A DNA stretch of 64,000 nucleotides, taken from the NCBI RefSeq assembly GCF_001476285.1, contig NZ_LDRU01000033.1:1-64000 (forward strand), in the 5' to 3' direction. The notes under the pieces were generated by a model, which saw only the letters and a program-made list of their open reading frames with translations, ran no database searches and was not told the origin of the DNA. Position 1 is the first letter of the stretch. Each line of letters opens with the position of its first letter. Both the position numbers and the translations under genes were made by a program. Source of the stretch: Microbacterium testaceum (GTDB lineage: Bacteria; Actinomycetota; Actinomycetes; Actinomycetales; Microbacteriaceae). Below, piece after piece: positions 17,231-26,333 of the stretch.

Positions 17231-18978
17231 CCCGCCTCTGGAACGAGCCCGCGGCCTTCGCGGACGAGATGATCGACGGCTTCGTCGCCGCCAACGGCCG
17301 CTACGTCCGCCGCATCCCGGGAGGGGTCGCCCGCGCGACCACCTCGCCGGCCGGCCAGGTCGCGGTCGTGGTGGGAGGTGGCTCCGGCCACTATCCCGCC
17401 TTCGGCGGCCTGGTCGGCCCGGGCCTGGCGCACGCCGCGGCGATGGGCAACCTCTTCGCCTCGCCCTCGACGCAGCAGGTGTACGGCGCGGCGAAGGCCG
17501 CCGACAACGGCGGCGGCGTCTTCTTCACCTACGGCAACTACGCCGGCGACGTCCTCAACTTCGACGCGGCCGAGCAGCGCCTGCGCGACGAGGGCATCGA
17601 CGCGCGGACCGTCACCGTCACCGACGACATCTCCTCCGCGCCGGTCGCGGAACGCCGCCGCCGGCGGGGCATCGCGGGCGACCTCACGGTCTTCCGCGCC
17701 GCCGCGGCCGCGGCCGAACGCGGCGACGACCTCGACGGCGTGGCCCGCGTCGCCGCGCTCGCGAACGAACGCACCCGCTCCTTCGGCGTCGCGTTCACCG
17801 GCTGCACCCTCCCCGGCGCCGAGGACCCGCTGTTCACCGTCGCCGAGGGCCGCATGGCGGTGGGGCTCGGCATCCACGGCGAACAGGGAATCGACGAGAC
17901 CGACATCCCGACCGCCGACGGGCTCGCCGAGATGCTCGTCGCGGCCCTGCTCGACCCCGCCGAAGTGCCCGAGGGCGTGGCATCCGTGTCCGGCGCCCGC
18001 GTGGTGCCGGTGCTGAACGGGCTCGGCTCGCTCAAGTACGAGGAGATGTTCGTCGTCTATCGGCGCATCGCGCAACTCCTCGAAGGAGCCGGGATCGAGA
18101 TCGTCGATCCGCACGTGGGCGAGTACTGCACCTCGTTCGACATGGCCGGCACGTCGCTGACGCTGTACTGGCTCGACGACGAGCTCGCGGCACTGTGGGA
18201 GCACCCCGTCGACACGCCCGCTTACCGCCGCGGAGCCGTCACCGCGACCGAGCGCGTGTCGGCATCCGCGATCGAGGCCGAGGCCACCGATGAGATCCCG
18301 GATGCCGATGACTCCTCGCGCGCGACGGCACATACCGTGCGTCTCGCGGTGACGGCGATCGCCGAGACGATCGACACGCACGTCGACGAGCTGGGGCGCC
18401 TGGATGCCGTCGCCGGCGACGGAGACCACGGCATCGGGATGCAGCGCGGGTCCCACGCGGCGCGGGCGGCGGCGGACGCCGCCGCCGACGCGGGCGCCGG
18501 GGCCGCCACGACGCTGCAGCGCGCGGCCGACGCCTGGGCCGATCGCGCGGGCGGAACCTCGGGGGCGCTGTGGGGAGTGATGCTCGCGGCGATCGCCCGC
18601 ACGCTCGGCGACACCGGAACCCCGACCGCAGCCGACGTGGCGGCCGGCGTCTCCGCCGCTTCGCGCGCGGTCACCGACTACGGCAAGGCCGAGCTGGGCG
18701 ACAAGACGCTCGTCGATGCGCTCGTGCCGTTCGCCACGACCCTCGCGCACGGGGTCGACGGCGGTGCCTCGCTCTCGGCCGCCTGGCGCTCCGCCGCCGT
18801 CGCGGCCGACCGCGCCGCCACCGCGACCGCCGACCTGCTGCCCCGCAAGGGCCGCGCCCGCACCCACGGCGAACACGCCGTGGGTACCCCCGACCCGGGC
18901 GCCGTCTCACTCGCACTCATCACCGCCGCGGTCGCCGACGTCCTGGCGTCCGCCTCCGAGAAGGGAACCCCCTCATGA
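17227..18978 (+). CDS. lerK: DhaK-DhaL fused kinase, probable L-erythrulose kinase
   Basis: 583 residues from the GTG at 17227 that overlaps the transporter stop. Residues 1-330 are DhaK ([22 protein letters not shown], and LGIHGEQG with the histidine that binds the ketose covalently); residues 370-583 are DhaL ([13 protein letters not shown] with the metal-binding aspartates). Single-chain DAK kinases use ATP. Family knowledge: members linked to TIM-like and RpiB-like isomerases phosphorylate L- or D-erythrulose rather than dihydroxyacetone. Here the RpiB-like and TIM-like genes follow directly, so L-erythrulose 1-phosphate is the predicted product. A second DAK gene at 43636 is a close paralogue. 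Dihydroxyacetone remains a possible side substrate. Confidence 0.82.
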   Translation: MTRLWNEPAAFADEMIDGFVAANGRYVRRIPGGVARATTSPAGQVAVVVGGGSGHYPAFGGLVGPGLAHAAAMGNLFASPSTQQVYGAAKAADNGGGVFFTYGNYAGDVLNFDAAEQRLRDEGIDARTVTVTDDISSAPVAERRRRRGIAGDLTVFRAAAAAAERGDDLDGVARVAALANERTRSFGVAFTGCTLPGAEDPLFTVAEGRMAVGLGIHGEQGIDETDIPTADGLAEMLVAALLDPAEVPEGVASVSGARVVPVLNGLGSLKYEEMFVVYRRIAQLLEGAGIEIVDPHVGEYCTSFDMAGTSLTLYWLDDELAALWEHPVDTPAYRRGAVTATERVSASAIEAEATDEIPDADDSSRATAHTVRLAVTAIAETIDTHVDELGRLDAVAGDGDHGIGMQRGSHAARAAADAAADAGAGAATTLQRAADAWADRAGGTSGALWGVMLAAIARTLGDTGTPTAADVAAGVSAASRAVTDYGKAELGDKTLVDALVPFATTLAHGVDGGASLSAAWRSAAVAADRAATATADLLPRKGRARTHGEHAVGTPDPGAVSLALITAAVADVLASASEKGTPS

Positions 18979-19445
18979 CCTCTCCCCTGCGCATCGTGGT
19001 CGGCTCCGACGACGCCGGCTTCGACTACAAAGAGATCCTCAAACGCGACCTCGAGGCGAACGACGGCGTCGTGTCGGTCATCGACGTGGGAGTGGATGTC
19101 GAGGGCCACACGCCCTACCCGACGGTTGCGATCGAAGCGGCCTCCCGCGTCGCGAACGGTGAGGCCGACCGGGCCCTGCTGATCTGCGGCACAGGACTGG
19201 GTGTGGCGATCGCGGCCAACAAGGTGCCGGGGATCCGCGCGGTCACGGCACACGATTCGTTCTCCGTCGAGCGCGGGGTGCTGTCCAACAACGCGCAGGT
19301 GCTGACGATGGGACAGCGGGTCGTCGGCATCGAGCTCGCCCGGCGCCTCGTGCGCGAGTGGCTCACCTACCGCTTCGACGACTCCTCGGCGAGCGCCGAG
19401 AAGGTCGCGGTCCTCACCGCGTACGAGAACACCGGATCTTGCTGA
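18975..19445 (+). CDS. derI: RpiB/LacAB-family isomerase, probable D-erythrulose 4-phosphate isomerase
   Basis: 156 residues, start overlapping the kinase stop (ATGA). The fold is RpiB/Lac[13 protein letters not shown] at the N-terminus, [13 protein letters not shown] with the catalytic-region cysteine, and [15 protein letters not shown] in place of the classical RpiB loop. In tetrose pathways these enzymes convert D-erythrulose 4-phosphate to D-erythrose 4-phosphate (DerI/EryI). The linked TIM-like gene supplies the preceding epimerising step. A near-identical paralogue lies at 45372. Ribose 5-phosphate isomerase activity is the alternative reading. Confidence 0.8.
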   Translation: MTSPLRIVVGSDDAGFDYKEILKRDLEANDGVVSVIDVGVDVEGHTPYPTVAIEAASRVANGEADRALLICGTGLGVAIAANKVPGIRAVTAHDSFSVERGVLSNNAQVLTMGQRVVGIELARRLVREWLTYRFDDSSASAEKVAVLTAYENTGSC

Positions 19446-20212
19446 TGACCGCGCCCGTGTGGGTGGGGGTGAGCCTGAAGACGTACTTCGGGCACGCCCG
19501 CGCTCTCGCGTGGATGGACGAGGTCGCCGCGGTCGTCCGCGAGACACCGGCCATCGCCTCGGGCGCCGTGCGGCTCGTCGTCGTTCCCACCTACGTGCAG
19601 ATCCCCGCGGCGCTCGAGGCCTTCGCCGGAACGGGCGTGGTGATCGGCGCGCAGGACGTCTCGGCGCACCCGGCCGGGGCCTTCACGGGTGAGATCGCGG
19701 CGTCGGAGCTCGCGGAGATCGGCGTCTCGTACGCCGAGATCGGCCATGCCGAGCGCCGGCGCCTGTTCGGCGAGACCGACGCCGACACGGCGGCGAAAGC
19801 CACGGCGGCGTTGGCGGCGGGTCTGACTCCTCTGCTGTGTCTGGGTGAGACCGAGCGAGCCGACTCCGACGCCGCTGCCGCGACCGTCGTGGCGCAGCTG
19901 CACGCGGATCTCGAGGGCGCCCCCGCGGGTGCGGTCACCGTCGCCTACGAGCCGGTGTGGGCGATCGGCGCGGAGTCTCCGGCATCCATTCCGCACATCG
20001 TGCGCGTCACCCGGGCGCTACGCGAAGCTCTCGACGCGCTCCCCGCGCGCGCGGGCAGCGCGGTCGTCTACGGCGGTTCGGCGGGACCGGGCCTGCTCAC
20101 CGTCCTGGACGGCGCGGTCGACGGCCTGTTCCTCGGGCGCTTCGCCCACGATCCCGCGCAGCTCCGACGTGTCCTCGACGAGGCCGCTACCCGCGCGGAG
20201 GTACGAGCATGA
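19445..20212 (+). CDS. lerI: Triosephosphate isomerase homologue, probable L-erythrulose 1-phosphate isomerase
   Basis: 255 residues; the ATG overlaps the previous stop by one base. All TIM catalytic residues are seen: Lys in SLKTYFG, His in AEIGHAERR and Glu in AYEPVWAIG. The phosphate loop GGSAGPGLL is altered compared with GGSVxxxN of glycolytic TIM. TIM homologues in tetritol and apiose clusters (LerI/EryH) interconvert L-erythrulose 1-phosphate and D-erythrulose 4-phosphate. The position between RpiB and the decarboxylase-type gene supports this specialised job over housekeeping glycolysis. Confidence 0.8.
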   Translation: MTAPVWVGVSLKTYFGHARALAWMDEVAAVVRETPAIASGAVRLVVVPTYVQIPAALEAFAGTGVVIGAQDVSAHPAGAFTGEIAASELAEIGVSYAEIGHAERRRLFGETDADTAAKATAALAAGLTPLLCLGETERADSDAAAATVVAQLHADLEGAPAGAVTVAYEPVWAIGAESPASIPHIVRVTRALREALDALPARAGSAVVYGGSAGPGLLTVLDGAVDGLFLGRFAHDPAQLRRVLDEAATRAEVRA

Positions 20213-21003
20213 TCGGCCTCGGGACCTACGCGTTCTTCTGGCAGCACTCGGCCATGGCCCCCGAGCCCCTCACGCTGCGCGGGGCGTTCGAGTCCACCCG
20301 CGCGCTCGACGTCGACCTCTTCCAGATCTGCGACTTCGCTCCCCTCGAGCACATGGGAGATCGCGAGCTGTCCGAGGCCGCGGCCGCCGCCCGCGACCTC
20401 GGGCTCACCGTGCAGCTCGGCACCAAGGGCCTCACGCCCGAGCGGCTGCAACGCTTCCTGCGTCTCGCCGAGGTCTTCGACGCGCGGCTGATCCGCTCGA
20501 TGCTCAGCGGGCCGGAGGGCACGCCGTCCCTCGGCCAGGCCGAACTCTGGCTCGCCGACACCCTGCCGTCCTTCGAGGATGCGGGGGTGACCCTGGCCCT
20601 CGAGACCTACGAACAGGTCGCCACGGCCGATCTCGTCGACCTGGTGTGGTCGCTGTCGAGCGAGAGCCTGGGCATCTGCCTCGACCCCGCGAACGTGGTG
20701 GCACGCCTGGAGCAGCCCACCACCTGCGTCGAGACGTGCGCCGAACTCGTCGCCAACGTGCACGTCAAGGACTTCGCCTTCCAGCGCCGCGACGGCTGGG
20801 TCGGCTTCGAGTACACCGGCGCGCCGATGGGCTCCGGGCTGCACGACTACCCCCACCTGCTCGAAACCGTCCGACCGCGCGAACGCGGAATCGACGAGAT
20901 CGTCGAGCACTGGCTCCCCTGGCAGGGGGATGCCGAGACCACCCTTCGCCGCGAGCGGGAATGGACCCGCACCACCATCGACTACCTGAGGAGCACCCCA
21001 TGA
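20209..21003 (+). CDS. oiaC: AP-endonuclease-type TIM barrel protein, probable 3-oxo-isoapionate decarboxylase
   Basis: 264 residues starting at the ATG that overlaps the TIM stop by 4 bases. It belongs to the xylose isomerase-like TIM-barrel superfamily; probable metal ligands are the Glu in LALETYE, the Asp in CLDPANV and the His in NVHVKDFAF. In characterised D-apiose pathways a member of this superfamily, OiaC, decarboxylates 3-oxo-isoapionate to L-erythrulose. The adjacent oxidoisomerase and erythrulose-phosphate enzymes make that the best reading. A generic sugar isomerase or epimerase is the alternative. Confidence 0.7.
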   Translation: MIGLGTYAFFWQHSAMAPEPLTLRGAFESTRALDVDLFQICDFAPLEHMGDRELSEAAAAARDLGLTVQLGTKGLTPERLQRFLRLAEVFDARLIRSMLSGPEGTPSLGQAELWLADTLPSFEDAGVTLALETYEQVATADLVDLVWSLSSESLGICLDPANVVARLEQPTTCVETCAELVANVHVKDFAFQRRDGWVGFEYTGAPMGSGLHDYPHLLETVRPRERGIDEIVEHWLPWQGDAETTLRREREWTRTTIDYLRSTP

Positions 21004-21866
21004 CCGAGACCACCACCGACCTCCACTCGATCGCCGTCATCGGCGCGGGCGGGAAGATGGGGATGCGCGTGTCGAACAACCTCGCGCGCACCGCCCACCC
21101 CGTGGCCTACGTCGAGAACTCCCCCGCGGGCCGCGAGCGCACGATCGCCGCGGGCCGCGAGCTCACCGATGCGTCCGTCGCGGTCGCGGACGCCGACATC
21201 GTGGTGCTCGCCGTCCCCGACCTCGCCCTCGGTGCGGTCACGGCCGAGCTCGTCCCGCAGCTGAAGGCCGGCGCGATCGTGCTGACGCTCGACCCCGCCG
21301 CCGCCTACGCGGGCCTGCTCACCACGCGCGACGACGTGATCCAGGCGGTCGCCCACCCCTGCCATCCCTCGGTCTTCCTCGAGCGCACGACGAAGGAGGA
21401 GTGGGCCGACACGTTCGGCGGCATCGCCGCCCCGCAGGACGCGATCGCCGCGATCGAGTCCGACGACCCCGAGAAGAAGGCGATCGTCGAGGCCACCGTC
21501 CGCGCGATCTACGCCCCGGTCATCGACGTGCACTGGGTGAGCATCAAGCAGCTCGCACAGCTCGAGCCCACGCTCGTCGAGACGGTCGCGTGCATGATCG
21601 GCTCGCTGCTCAACGAAGCGCTCGACGAGGCCATCCACACGATGGGCGTTCCCGAGGCGGCCGCGCGCAGCATCCTGTACGGCCACACGCAGGTGGCGCT
21701 CGCGAACGGGCTGCGCGGCGACAACCCCTTCAGCGACGCGTGCCTGATCGCAATGGACTACGGTCGCGAGAGCATCATCAAGGACGACTGGAAGAAGATC
21801 TTCCGCGACGACGAGCTCGACAAGAACCTCGCGCGCATGCTGCACCTCGACCACATCGAGCGCTGA
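21000..21866 (+). CDS. apnO: Probable D-apionate oxidoisomerase (6-phosphogluconate-dehydrogenase-like)
   Basis: 288 residues, ATG overlapping the preceding stop by 4 bases. An N-terminal Rossmann domain begins IAVIGAGGKMG (11-21); the remainder is a helical domain of the phosphogluconate dehydrogenase C-terminal type (QAVAHPCHPSVF, HWVSIKQLAQLEPTLVETVA, DNPFSDACLIAMDYGR). ApnO, which oxidises D-apionate while migrating the carbon skeleton to 3-oxo-isoapionate, has this architecture. The lactonase homologue two genes downstream is what makes the assignment persuasive. The cofactor is presumably NAD(P). Confidence 0.75.
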   Translation: MTETTTDLHSIAVIGAGGKMGMRVSNNLARTAHPVAYVENSPAGRERTIAAGRELTDASVAVADADIVVLAVPDLALGAVTAELVPQLKAGAIVLTLDPAAAYAGLLTTRDDVIQAVAHPCHPSVFLERTTKEEWADTFGGIAAPQDAIAAIESDDPEKKAIVEATVRAIYAPVIDVHWVSIKQLAQLEPTLVETVACMIGSLLNEALDEAIHTMGVPEAAARSILYGHTQVALANGLRGDNPFSDACLIAMDYGRESIIKDDWKKIFRDDELDKNLARMLHLDHIER

Positions 21867-21875
21867 GGACCCGAC

Positions 21876-22628
21876 ATGACCAGACTCCAGGGAAAGACCG
21901 CTCTCATCACCGGAGCGGCCACCGGGATCGGCTTCGCCGTCGCCGCTCGCTTCGCCCGAGAGGGCGCCCGCGTGCTCATCGGCGACAGGGACGCGGATGC
22001 CACGGCCGCAGCCGTCGAGCGGATCGGCGAGGCCGCGCGGGCCGCCGTCCTCGACATCTCCGACGAGTCGTCGGTCGCCGCGGCCTTCGCGGACGCGGAG
22101 GCCGCGGGCTGGACGCCCGACGTCGTCGTCGCGAACGCCGGCGTGCAGCTGTTCGGTCAGGACGCGCCGATCGCCGACCTCGACCTCGCGGTGTGGCAGC
22201 GCACGGTCGACGTGAACCTCACGGGGACCTTCCTCACGATCAAGCACGCGGTCCGCGCGATGCACGACACGGGAGGGTCGATCATCGTGACCGGCAGCCC
22301 CACCGGCATCAATGGAGAGGGTCGCGCCTTCACGGCTTACAGCGCCACGAAAGCGGGCATCCACGGGCTCTCGCGCACCGTCGCCGCGGCGTATGCCGAT
22401 CGCGGCATCCGGGTCAACACCGTCGTGCCCGCCTACACCGAGACCTCTCTCGTGACGACGATCACCGACGACCCCGAGGCGCGCGCCGCGATCATCGGGC
22501 GCATCCCGCTCGGTCGCGCGGGCGCCCCCGAAGACGTCGAGGGCATCATGGTGTTCCTCGCCTCGGACGACGGGGCGTTCGCGACGGGATCGCTCTTCGC
22601 CGTCGACGGCGGCATGTCGACGCTCTGA
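21876..22628 (+). CDS. SDR-family oxidoreductase, candidate D-apiose 1-dehydrogenase
   Basis: 250 residues, classical short-chain dehydrogenase: TGAATGIG cofactor loop (about 12-19), NAG at the end of strand 4, Ser in VTGSPTG, and YSATK with the catalytic Tyr and Lys. It lies 9 bases after the oxidoisomerase gene and 1 base before the lactonase gene, so it belongs to the operon. An oxidative apiose pathway needs an enzyme that oxidises apiose to the lactone, and no Gfo/Idh/MocA-type apiose dehydrogenase is encoded inside this operon, so this SDR is the natural candidate. That substrate is an inference from position only. Confidence 0.85.
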   Translation: MTRLQGKTALITGAATGIGFAVAARFAREGARVLIGDRDADATAAAVERIGEAARAAVLDISDESSVAAAFADAEAAGWTPDVVVANAGVQLFGQDAPIADLDLAVWQRTVDVNLTGTFLTIKHAVRAMHDTGGSIIVTGSPTGINGEGRAFTAYSATKAGIHGLSRTVAAAYADRGIRVNTVVPAYTETSLVTTITDDPEARAAIIGRIPLGRAGAPEDVEGIMVFLASDDGAFATGSLFAVDGGMSTL

Positions 22629-22629
22629 C

Positions 22630-24312
22630 ATGACGTGGGCGGAGCCGGGACAGGCGTGGACGAGCGGGCGGTGGACGCTCGAGCTGCGTGGCGATGAGCT
22701 CGCCGACATCTCCCTCGACGGGACGGTCGTGCTGCGCAGCGTTCGCCTGGTGCTGCGCGACCGCGACTGGGGCACCGTCGATCTCGGGGTGGAGCGGCGC
22801 GAGGTCGCGTCCTCGGCGTTGACCCTGCACGTCGGCGGGGGCGGGATCGAGGGCACGGTCGCTGTGCACGCGGACGGCGACCGTCTCGAGGTCGTCGCCG
22901 ACGTGCGCGCGGACGACGAGATCGAGACCAACCGCCTCGGCCTGGCCGTGCTTCATCCCCCGACAGTCGCCGGGGCGGAGCTCGCCGTTACCCACGCGGA
23001 CGGCGCGGTGGAGCGCACGCGTTTTCCCCGCACGATCAGTCCGCACCAGCCCGCGTTCGACATCGCGGGGCTGGCGTGGGAGCACCGGGGTCTCGCCGTG
23101 TCGATGACTCTCGAGGGCGATGTCTTCGAGATGGAGGACCAGCGCAACTGGACGGATGCCTCGTTCAAGACGTACAGCCGCCCGCTGGAGCTCCCGTTCC
23201 CCTACCGGCTCGCCGCCGGGACGCGGGTGCGGCAGACGGTGTCGCTCCGGGCCGCCGGTCGAGCAGGCCTCGCCGCCGCCACCGAGGATGAGATCGTGCT
23301 GCAACCGGCCGGAGTCGTCCCCGCGATCGGCATCGGCGCGGCGACCGCCCCGGGGCCCGCACCCGCACCCACGCCGATCGGCTCCTTCGTGCATGTCGAA
23401 CTCGACCTCGCCTCCCCCGCGTGGCGCGCGGCTCTCGATCGCGCCACCGCGTCGGGGCTCCCTCTCGACGTGCGTTTCGTGCGGGCCTCCGCCCCCGGGC
23501 TGTTCGAGGCGGCTCGTGCGCTGCGTGGTGTCCGCGTTCGCACGGTCGGCGCCTTCGCCGGCGACGGTCCTGAGAAACACGTGTCGGATGCCACGACCGT
23601 GGCCGCGCTACGTGAGGCGCTGCGCGAGGAAGGGCTCGACCTCCCCGTCGTCGGCGGGGCGCGCACGCACTTCACCGAGCTGAATCGGAGGCACGGCCTG
23701 CTCCCCGACGACCTCGACGGCGTCGGATTCGCGGTGACTCCGCTGTTCCACTCGCGCGCCACGGCGCAGCTCGTGGAGTCTCTCGGCATCCTGCCCCTCA
23801 TCGCGCGGCAGGCTGTGGAGCTGTCGCGAGGCGTCCCCGTGCACGTCGGTCCCGTGACGCTGCGGCCGCACGTCGACGCGGTCGCGACGACTCCGGAACC
23901 CGTTCCGAGCGAGCCCGACCTGCGCGACGGCTACGGCCCGGCGCTCCTCGACGCGACCGATCCCCGCCAGAGCGCGCCCGAGCTGGCGGCGTGGACGATC
24001 GCGAGCCTCGCCGCGCTGACGACACCGGGCATCGCGTCGGTGGCGTTCTTCGAGGAGTGGGGGCCGCGTGGCATCCGGTCATCCTCCGGAGAGCCGTACC
24101 CCGTGGCGGAGGCGCTGGGCGTGCTCGCGGGCCTCGCGGGCGCTCCGGTCGAGGTCGGCAGCAGCGCCGATTCCCGCGTCTGGGTGATGACGGTGACGAC
24201 ACCGGGTGGGCGGGTGACGCTCGCGGCCAACCTCGATGGGACGGCCCGCGAGGTCCGCGTGCGAACGGACAGGATCATCGTGCCCGCCGGCGGATGGCTC
24301 CTGCGGGAGTGA
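22630..24312 (+). CDS. apnL: D-apionate lactonase (ApnL-like)
   Basis: 560 residues in three parts: an N-terminal beta-sandwich (about 1-220) containing FEMEDQRNWTDASFKTY (166-182), a TIM-barrel-like middle (about 225-490) and a C-terminal beta domain. This arrangement and the FEMEDQRNW motif are what I associate with the D-apionolactonase family, which opens D-apionolactone to D-apionate. The ATG is one base after the SDR stop. It closes the operon; 78 bases with no clear hairpin follow before the next gene. I know of no other role for this family, but the assignment rests on recognition, not on a search. Confidence 0.75.
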   Translation: MTWAEPGQAWTSGRWTLELRGDELADISLDGTVVLRSVRLVLRDRDWGTVDLGVERREVASSALTLHVGGGGIEGTVAVHADGDRLEVVADVRADDEIETNRLGLAVLHPPTVAGAELAVTHADGAVERTRFPRTISPHQPAFDIAGLAWEHRGLAVSMTLEGDVFEMEDQRNWTDASFKTYSRPLELPFPYRLAAGTRVRQTVSLRAAGRAGLAAATEDEIVLQPAGVVPAIGIGAATAPGPAPAPTPIGSFVHVELDLASPAWRAALDRATASGLPLDVRFVRASAPGLFEAARALRGVRVRTVGAFAGDGPEKHVSDATTVAALREALREEGLDLPVVGGARTHFTELNRRHGLLPDDLDGVGFAVTPLFHSRATAQLVESLGILPLIARQAVELSRGVPVHVGPVTLRPHVDAVATTPEPVPSEPDLRDGYGPALLDATDPRQSAPELAAWTIASLAALTTPGIASVAFFEEWGPRGIRSSSGEPYPVAEALGVLAGLAGAPVEVGSSADSRVWVMTVTTPGGRVTLAANLDGTAREVRVRTDRIIVPAGGWLLRE

Positions 24313-24390
24313 GCGCTCGTCAGCCTCACGGAGGGCGGAATACTCCCCTGGACGGATGTGCCCGGCCGGCGGGATCACGACCATGGAAGG

Positions 24391-25419
24391 GTGAGCAACA
24401 CCCCGAAGAACGATGCTGTCCGACCTCAGAAGCGCCGGCGGCGTCGGTACGTGATGGGCGCGGTGGCCGCCGTCGTGGTGGTGGTCCTCGGCGGCGCGGC
24501 CGCGTGGGGCGCCTACGAGTACGGTCCCCGTTTCGGCTTCTACCTGGTGCCGCCCACCCCCGAGCGGTACGCCGAGATCGTCGTCGACCGCCTCGACACC
24601 GGCTACTACGCGACCGGACCCGAGTGGGCCGCGGCGCGGGCCGAACTGCTGCATGCGGCGCCCTCGGCCCGGAGCGCCGAGGAGCTCTACCCGCTGATCG
24701 ACGCGGCCACCCGCGCCGCGGGCGGGAAGCACTCGAGCTTCCAGCCTCCGGCTGAGACGCCCGGCGTCGAGGAGGTCACCTCGGCCCTCCCGGCGGTGTC
24801 GGCGGCCGACGGCGTGGGCGTCGTGACCCTTCCCGAGCTGGTCGACCCCGACGAGCGGACGCAGCAGGACTACGCCGACGTCGTCGCGACCGGGATCGCC
24901 GCGCACGCCGACGAGGTGTGCGGATGGATCGTCGACGTGCGCGGAAACGGAGGCGGCAACATGTACCCGATGCTCTCGGGCGTTTCCGCGCTGCTGCCCG
25001 ACGGCCCGGCCCTGTCGTTCCGCACGCGGAGCGGCGACGCGACCACCGTCACCGTGCAGGACGACGGCGTCGGCCTCGGGGGCCAGACGGTCGTCACCGT
25101 GGCCGCGCGCGGGAAGGTCGCCGGCGTTCCCGTGGCGGTGCTTCAGGATGCCGGGACCGGATCGAGCGCCGAGGCCGTCGTGGCCGCGTTTCGAGGCGTC
25201 GACGGGGTCCGCAGCTTCGGGGCGCCCACCGCCGGGTACACCTCCGCGAACCTGCCGATCCCGCTGGCCGACGGGGCGAGGATCATCCTCACGCAGAGCA
25301 TCTACGCCGACCGCACCGGGACGGAGTTCCCCGAGGTCCCGATCGCGCCCGACGAGGCGACCCCGGGCGATGCGGCCGAGGCCGCTCGGGCGTGGATCGG
25401 CGCGCAGGGCTGCCGCTGA
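24391..25419 (+). CDS. Membrane-anchored S41-family (tail-specific-like) peptidase
   Basis: 342 residues from the GTG at 24391 (GGAAGG directly upstream; the spacing is short, and an in-frame GTG at 24358 is an alternative). A polybasic start and one membrane segment (about 22-42) put the rest outside. The S41 core shows VRGNGGGNMYPM and DAGTGSSAEAVV, whose first serine of SSAE is the nucleophile of the Ser-Lys dyad type; GAPTAGYTSAN follows. No PDZ domain is evident. Such proteins cleave extracellular or periplasm-equivalent polypeptides; the target is unknown. It is on the same strand as the apiose-type operon but probably separate. Confidence 0.8.
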   Translation: MSNTPKNDAVRPQKRRRRRYVMGAVAAVVVVVLGGAAAWGAYEYGPRFGFYLVPPTPERYAEIVVDRLDTGYYATGPEWAAARAELLHAAPSARSAEELYPLIDAATRAAGGKHSSFQPPAETPGVEEVTSALPAVSAADGVGVVTLPELVDPDERTQQDYADVVATGIAAHADEVCGWIVDVRGNGGGNMYPMLSGVSALLPDGPALSFRTRSGDATTVTVQDDGVGLGGQTVVTVAARGKVAGVPVAVLQDAGTGSSAEAVVAAFRGVDGVRSFGAPTAGYTSANLPIPLADGARIILTQSIYADRTGTEFPEVPIAPDEATPGDAAEAARAWIGAQGCR

Positions 25420-25456
25420 CGCGGGACGCGGCCGCCGGCGAGACGGCCCGCCCGAT

Positions 25457-25768
25457 TCAGTCGAGCGATCCCGCGATCTCGCGCAGCGTCGCGAGGTGAG
25501 CCCGCCAGGCGGTGCGACCCTCCTTCGTGAGGGTGAGCGAGGTGCGGGGCATCTTGCCGGCGAAGGATTTGCCGACCGACAGGTAGCCCGCCGCTTCCAG
25601 CGTCGACACGTGCTTGCTCAGGGCGGAGTCGGTGATCTCCACGGCATCCCGAACCTCTTTGAAGCTCAGGGTGCTCGCCCGATCCAGGGCCGCGACGATC
25701 GAGAACCGCACGGAGTTCTGCAGCAGCTCGTCGAGCTTGTGCCGGGGGTGAGGAACGGCCGTGGTCAT
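25457..25768 (-). CDS. Small winged-helix transcriptional regulator
   Basis: 103 residues: an ArsR/MarR-like winged helix (LDELLQNSVRFSIVAALD then FKEVRDAVEITDSALSKHVSTLEAAGYLSV), with basic wing residues KSFAGKMPRTSL. The start overlaps the stop of the upstream membrane-protein gene by 4 bases. This pairing of a one-domain regulator with a four-helix membrane protein is common in actinobacteria and usually autoregulated; the likely operator is the 27-base palindrome at 26226-26252. The inducer is unknown. Confidence 0.82.
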   Translation of the reverse strand: MTTAVPHPRHKLDELLQNSVRFSIVAALDRASTLSFKEVRDAVEITDSALSKHVSTLEAAGYLSVGKSFAGKMPRTSLTLTKEGRTAWRAHLATLREIAGSLD

Positions 25769-26196
25769 GACCGTGCCTCACGGGCGGCGCAGAGGAACGA
25801 CACGACCAGGATGAGCCCCGATGCGATGCTCGCCAGCACGACCGACCCGTGGGCGAAGATCACCACGGCGAGCGCCGCCGCGTAGGTGACGAACCAGCTC
25901 ACGATGTACGCCGTCCAGCGACGGCTGCGGGCGAAGGCCGCCCGGTCCTGAATGCTGATCACGAAGAAGAGGATGAGCGCGAAGGCCACGGCCAACGTGG
26001 CGACGTAGGCGAGGCCGAAAGCGTCGCCCGTCGCGAGGGCCATGGCGAAAGTCCCCATCGCCGTGGCGACGCCGAGCGCCACGATGAAAGTGATGTACGG
26101 CCACCGGGTCGCGTCGTGAGCGGAGCGGCTCAGCCGGTCGGCTCGGTCGAGGAGCTGCTGCGCTTCCGCGGGGGTGAGGGCGGTGTGTGTGTCCAT
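25765..26196 (-). CDS. Small integral membrane protein, unknown function
   Basis: 143 residues with a soluble N-terminus of about 35 residues and four predicted membrane segments (about 36-56, 62-82, 95-113 and 117-137). A GGAAGGAA ribosome site lies upstream of the ATG. I do not recognise a named family. Translational coupling to the winged-helix regulator suggests that it is the regulator's target or partner. Confidence 0.75.
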   Translation of the reverse strand: MDTHTALTPAEAQQLLDRADRLSRSAHDATRWPYITFIVALGVATAMGTFAMALATGDAFGLAYVATLAVAFALILFFVISIQDRAAFARSRRWTAYIVSWFVTYAAALAVVIFAHGSVVLASIASGLILVVSFLCAAREARS

Positions 26197-26225
26197 GGGG
26201 TTCCTTCCGATACCTCCATGGTGTC

Positions 26226-26252
26226 AACTACTTTCCATATTGGCAAGTAGTT
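26226..26252. promoter_or_regulatory. 27-base operator-like palindrome before the membrane protein/regulator pair
   Basis: AACTACTT (26226-26233) pairs with AAGTAGTT (26245-26252), and the inner CCA/TGG also pair, giving 11 of 13 complementary positions around an A at 26239. TTGCCA and TTGACA hexamers on the minus strand overlap it, as expected at a repressed promoter. It lies about 30 bases upstream of the membrane-protein start. Confidence 0.55.
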
Positions 26253-26333
26253 TCAGGAATTGACCCCTCGCACCCACGACGAACCCCGGCGACGCGACCC
26301 GCGAGAGGGCCGCGCCGACGGGGTCGGGGTCGA

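Noticed and set aside
24313..24390. Possible terminator or promoter after apnL
   Set aside because: I found no convincing stem-loop; an AATACT hexamer is present at 24339 but without a matching -35.
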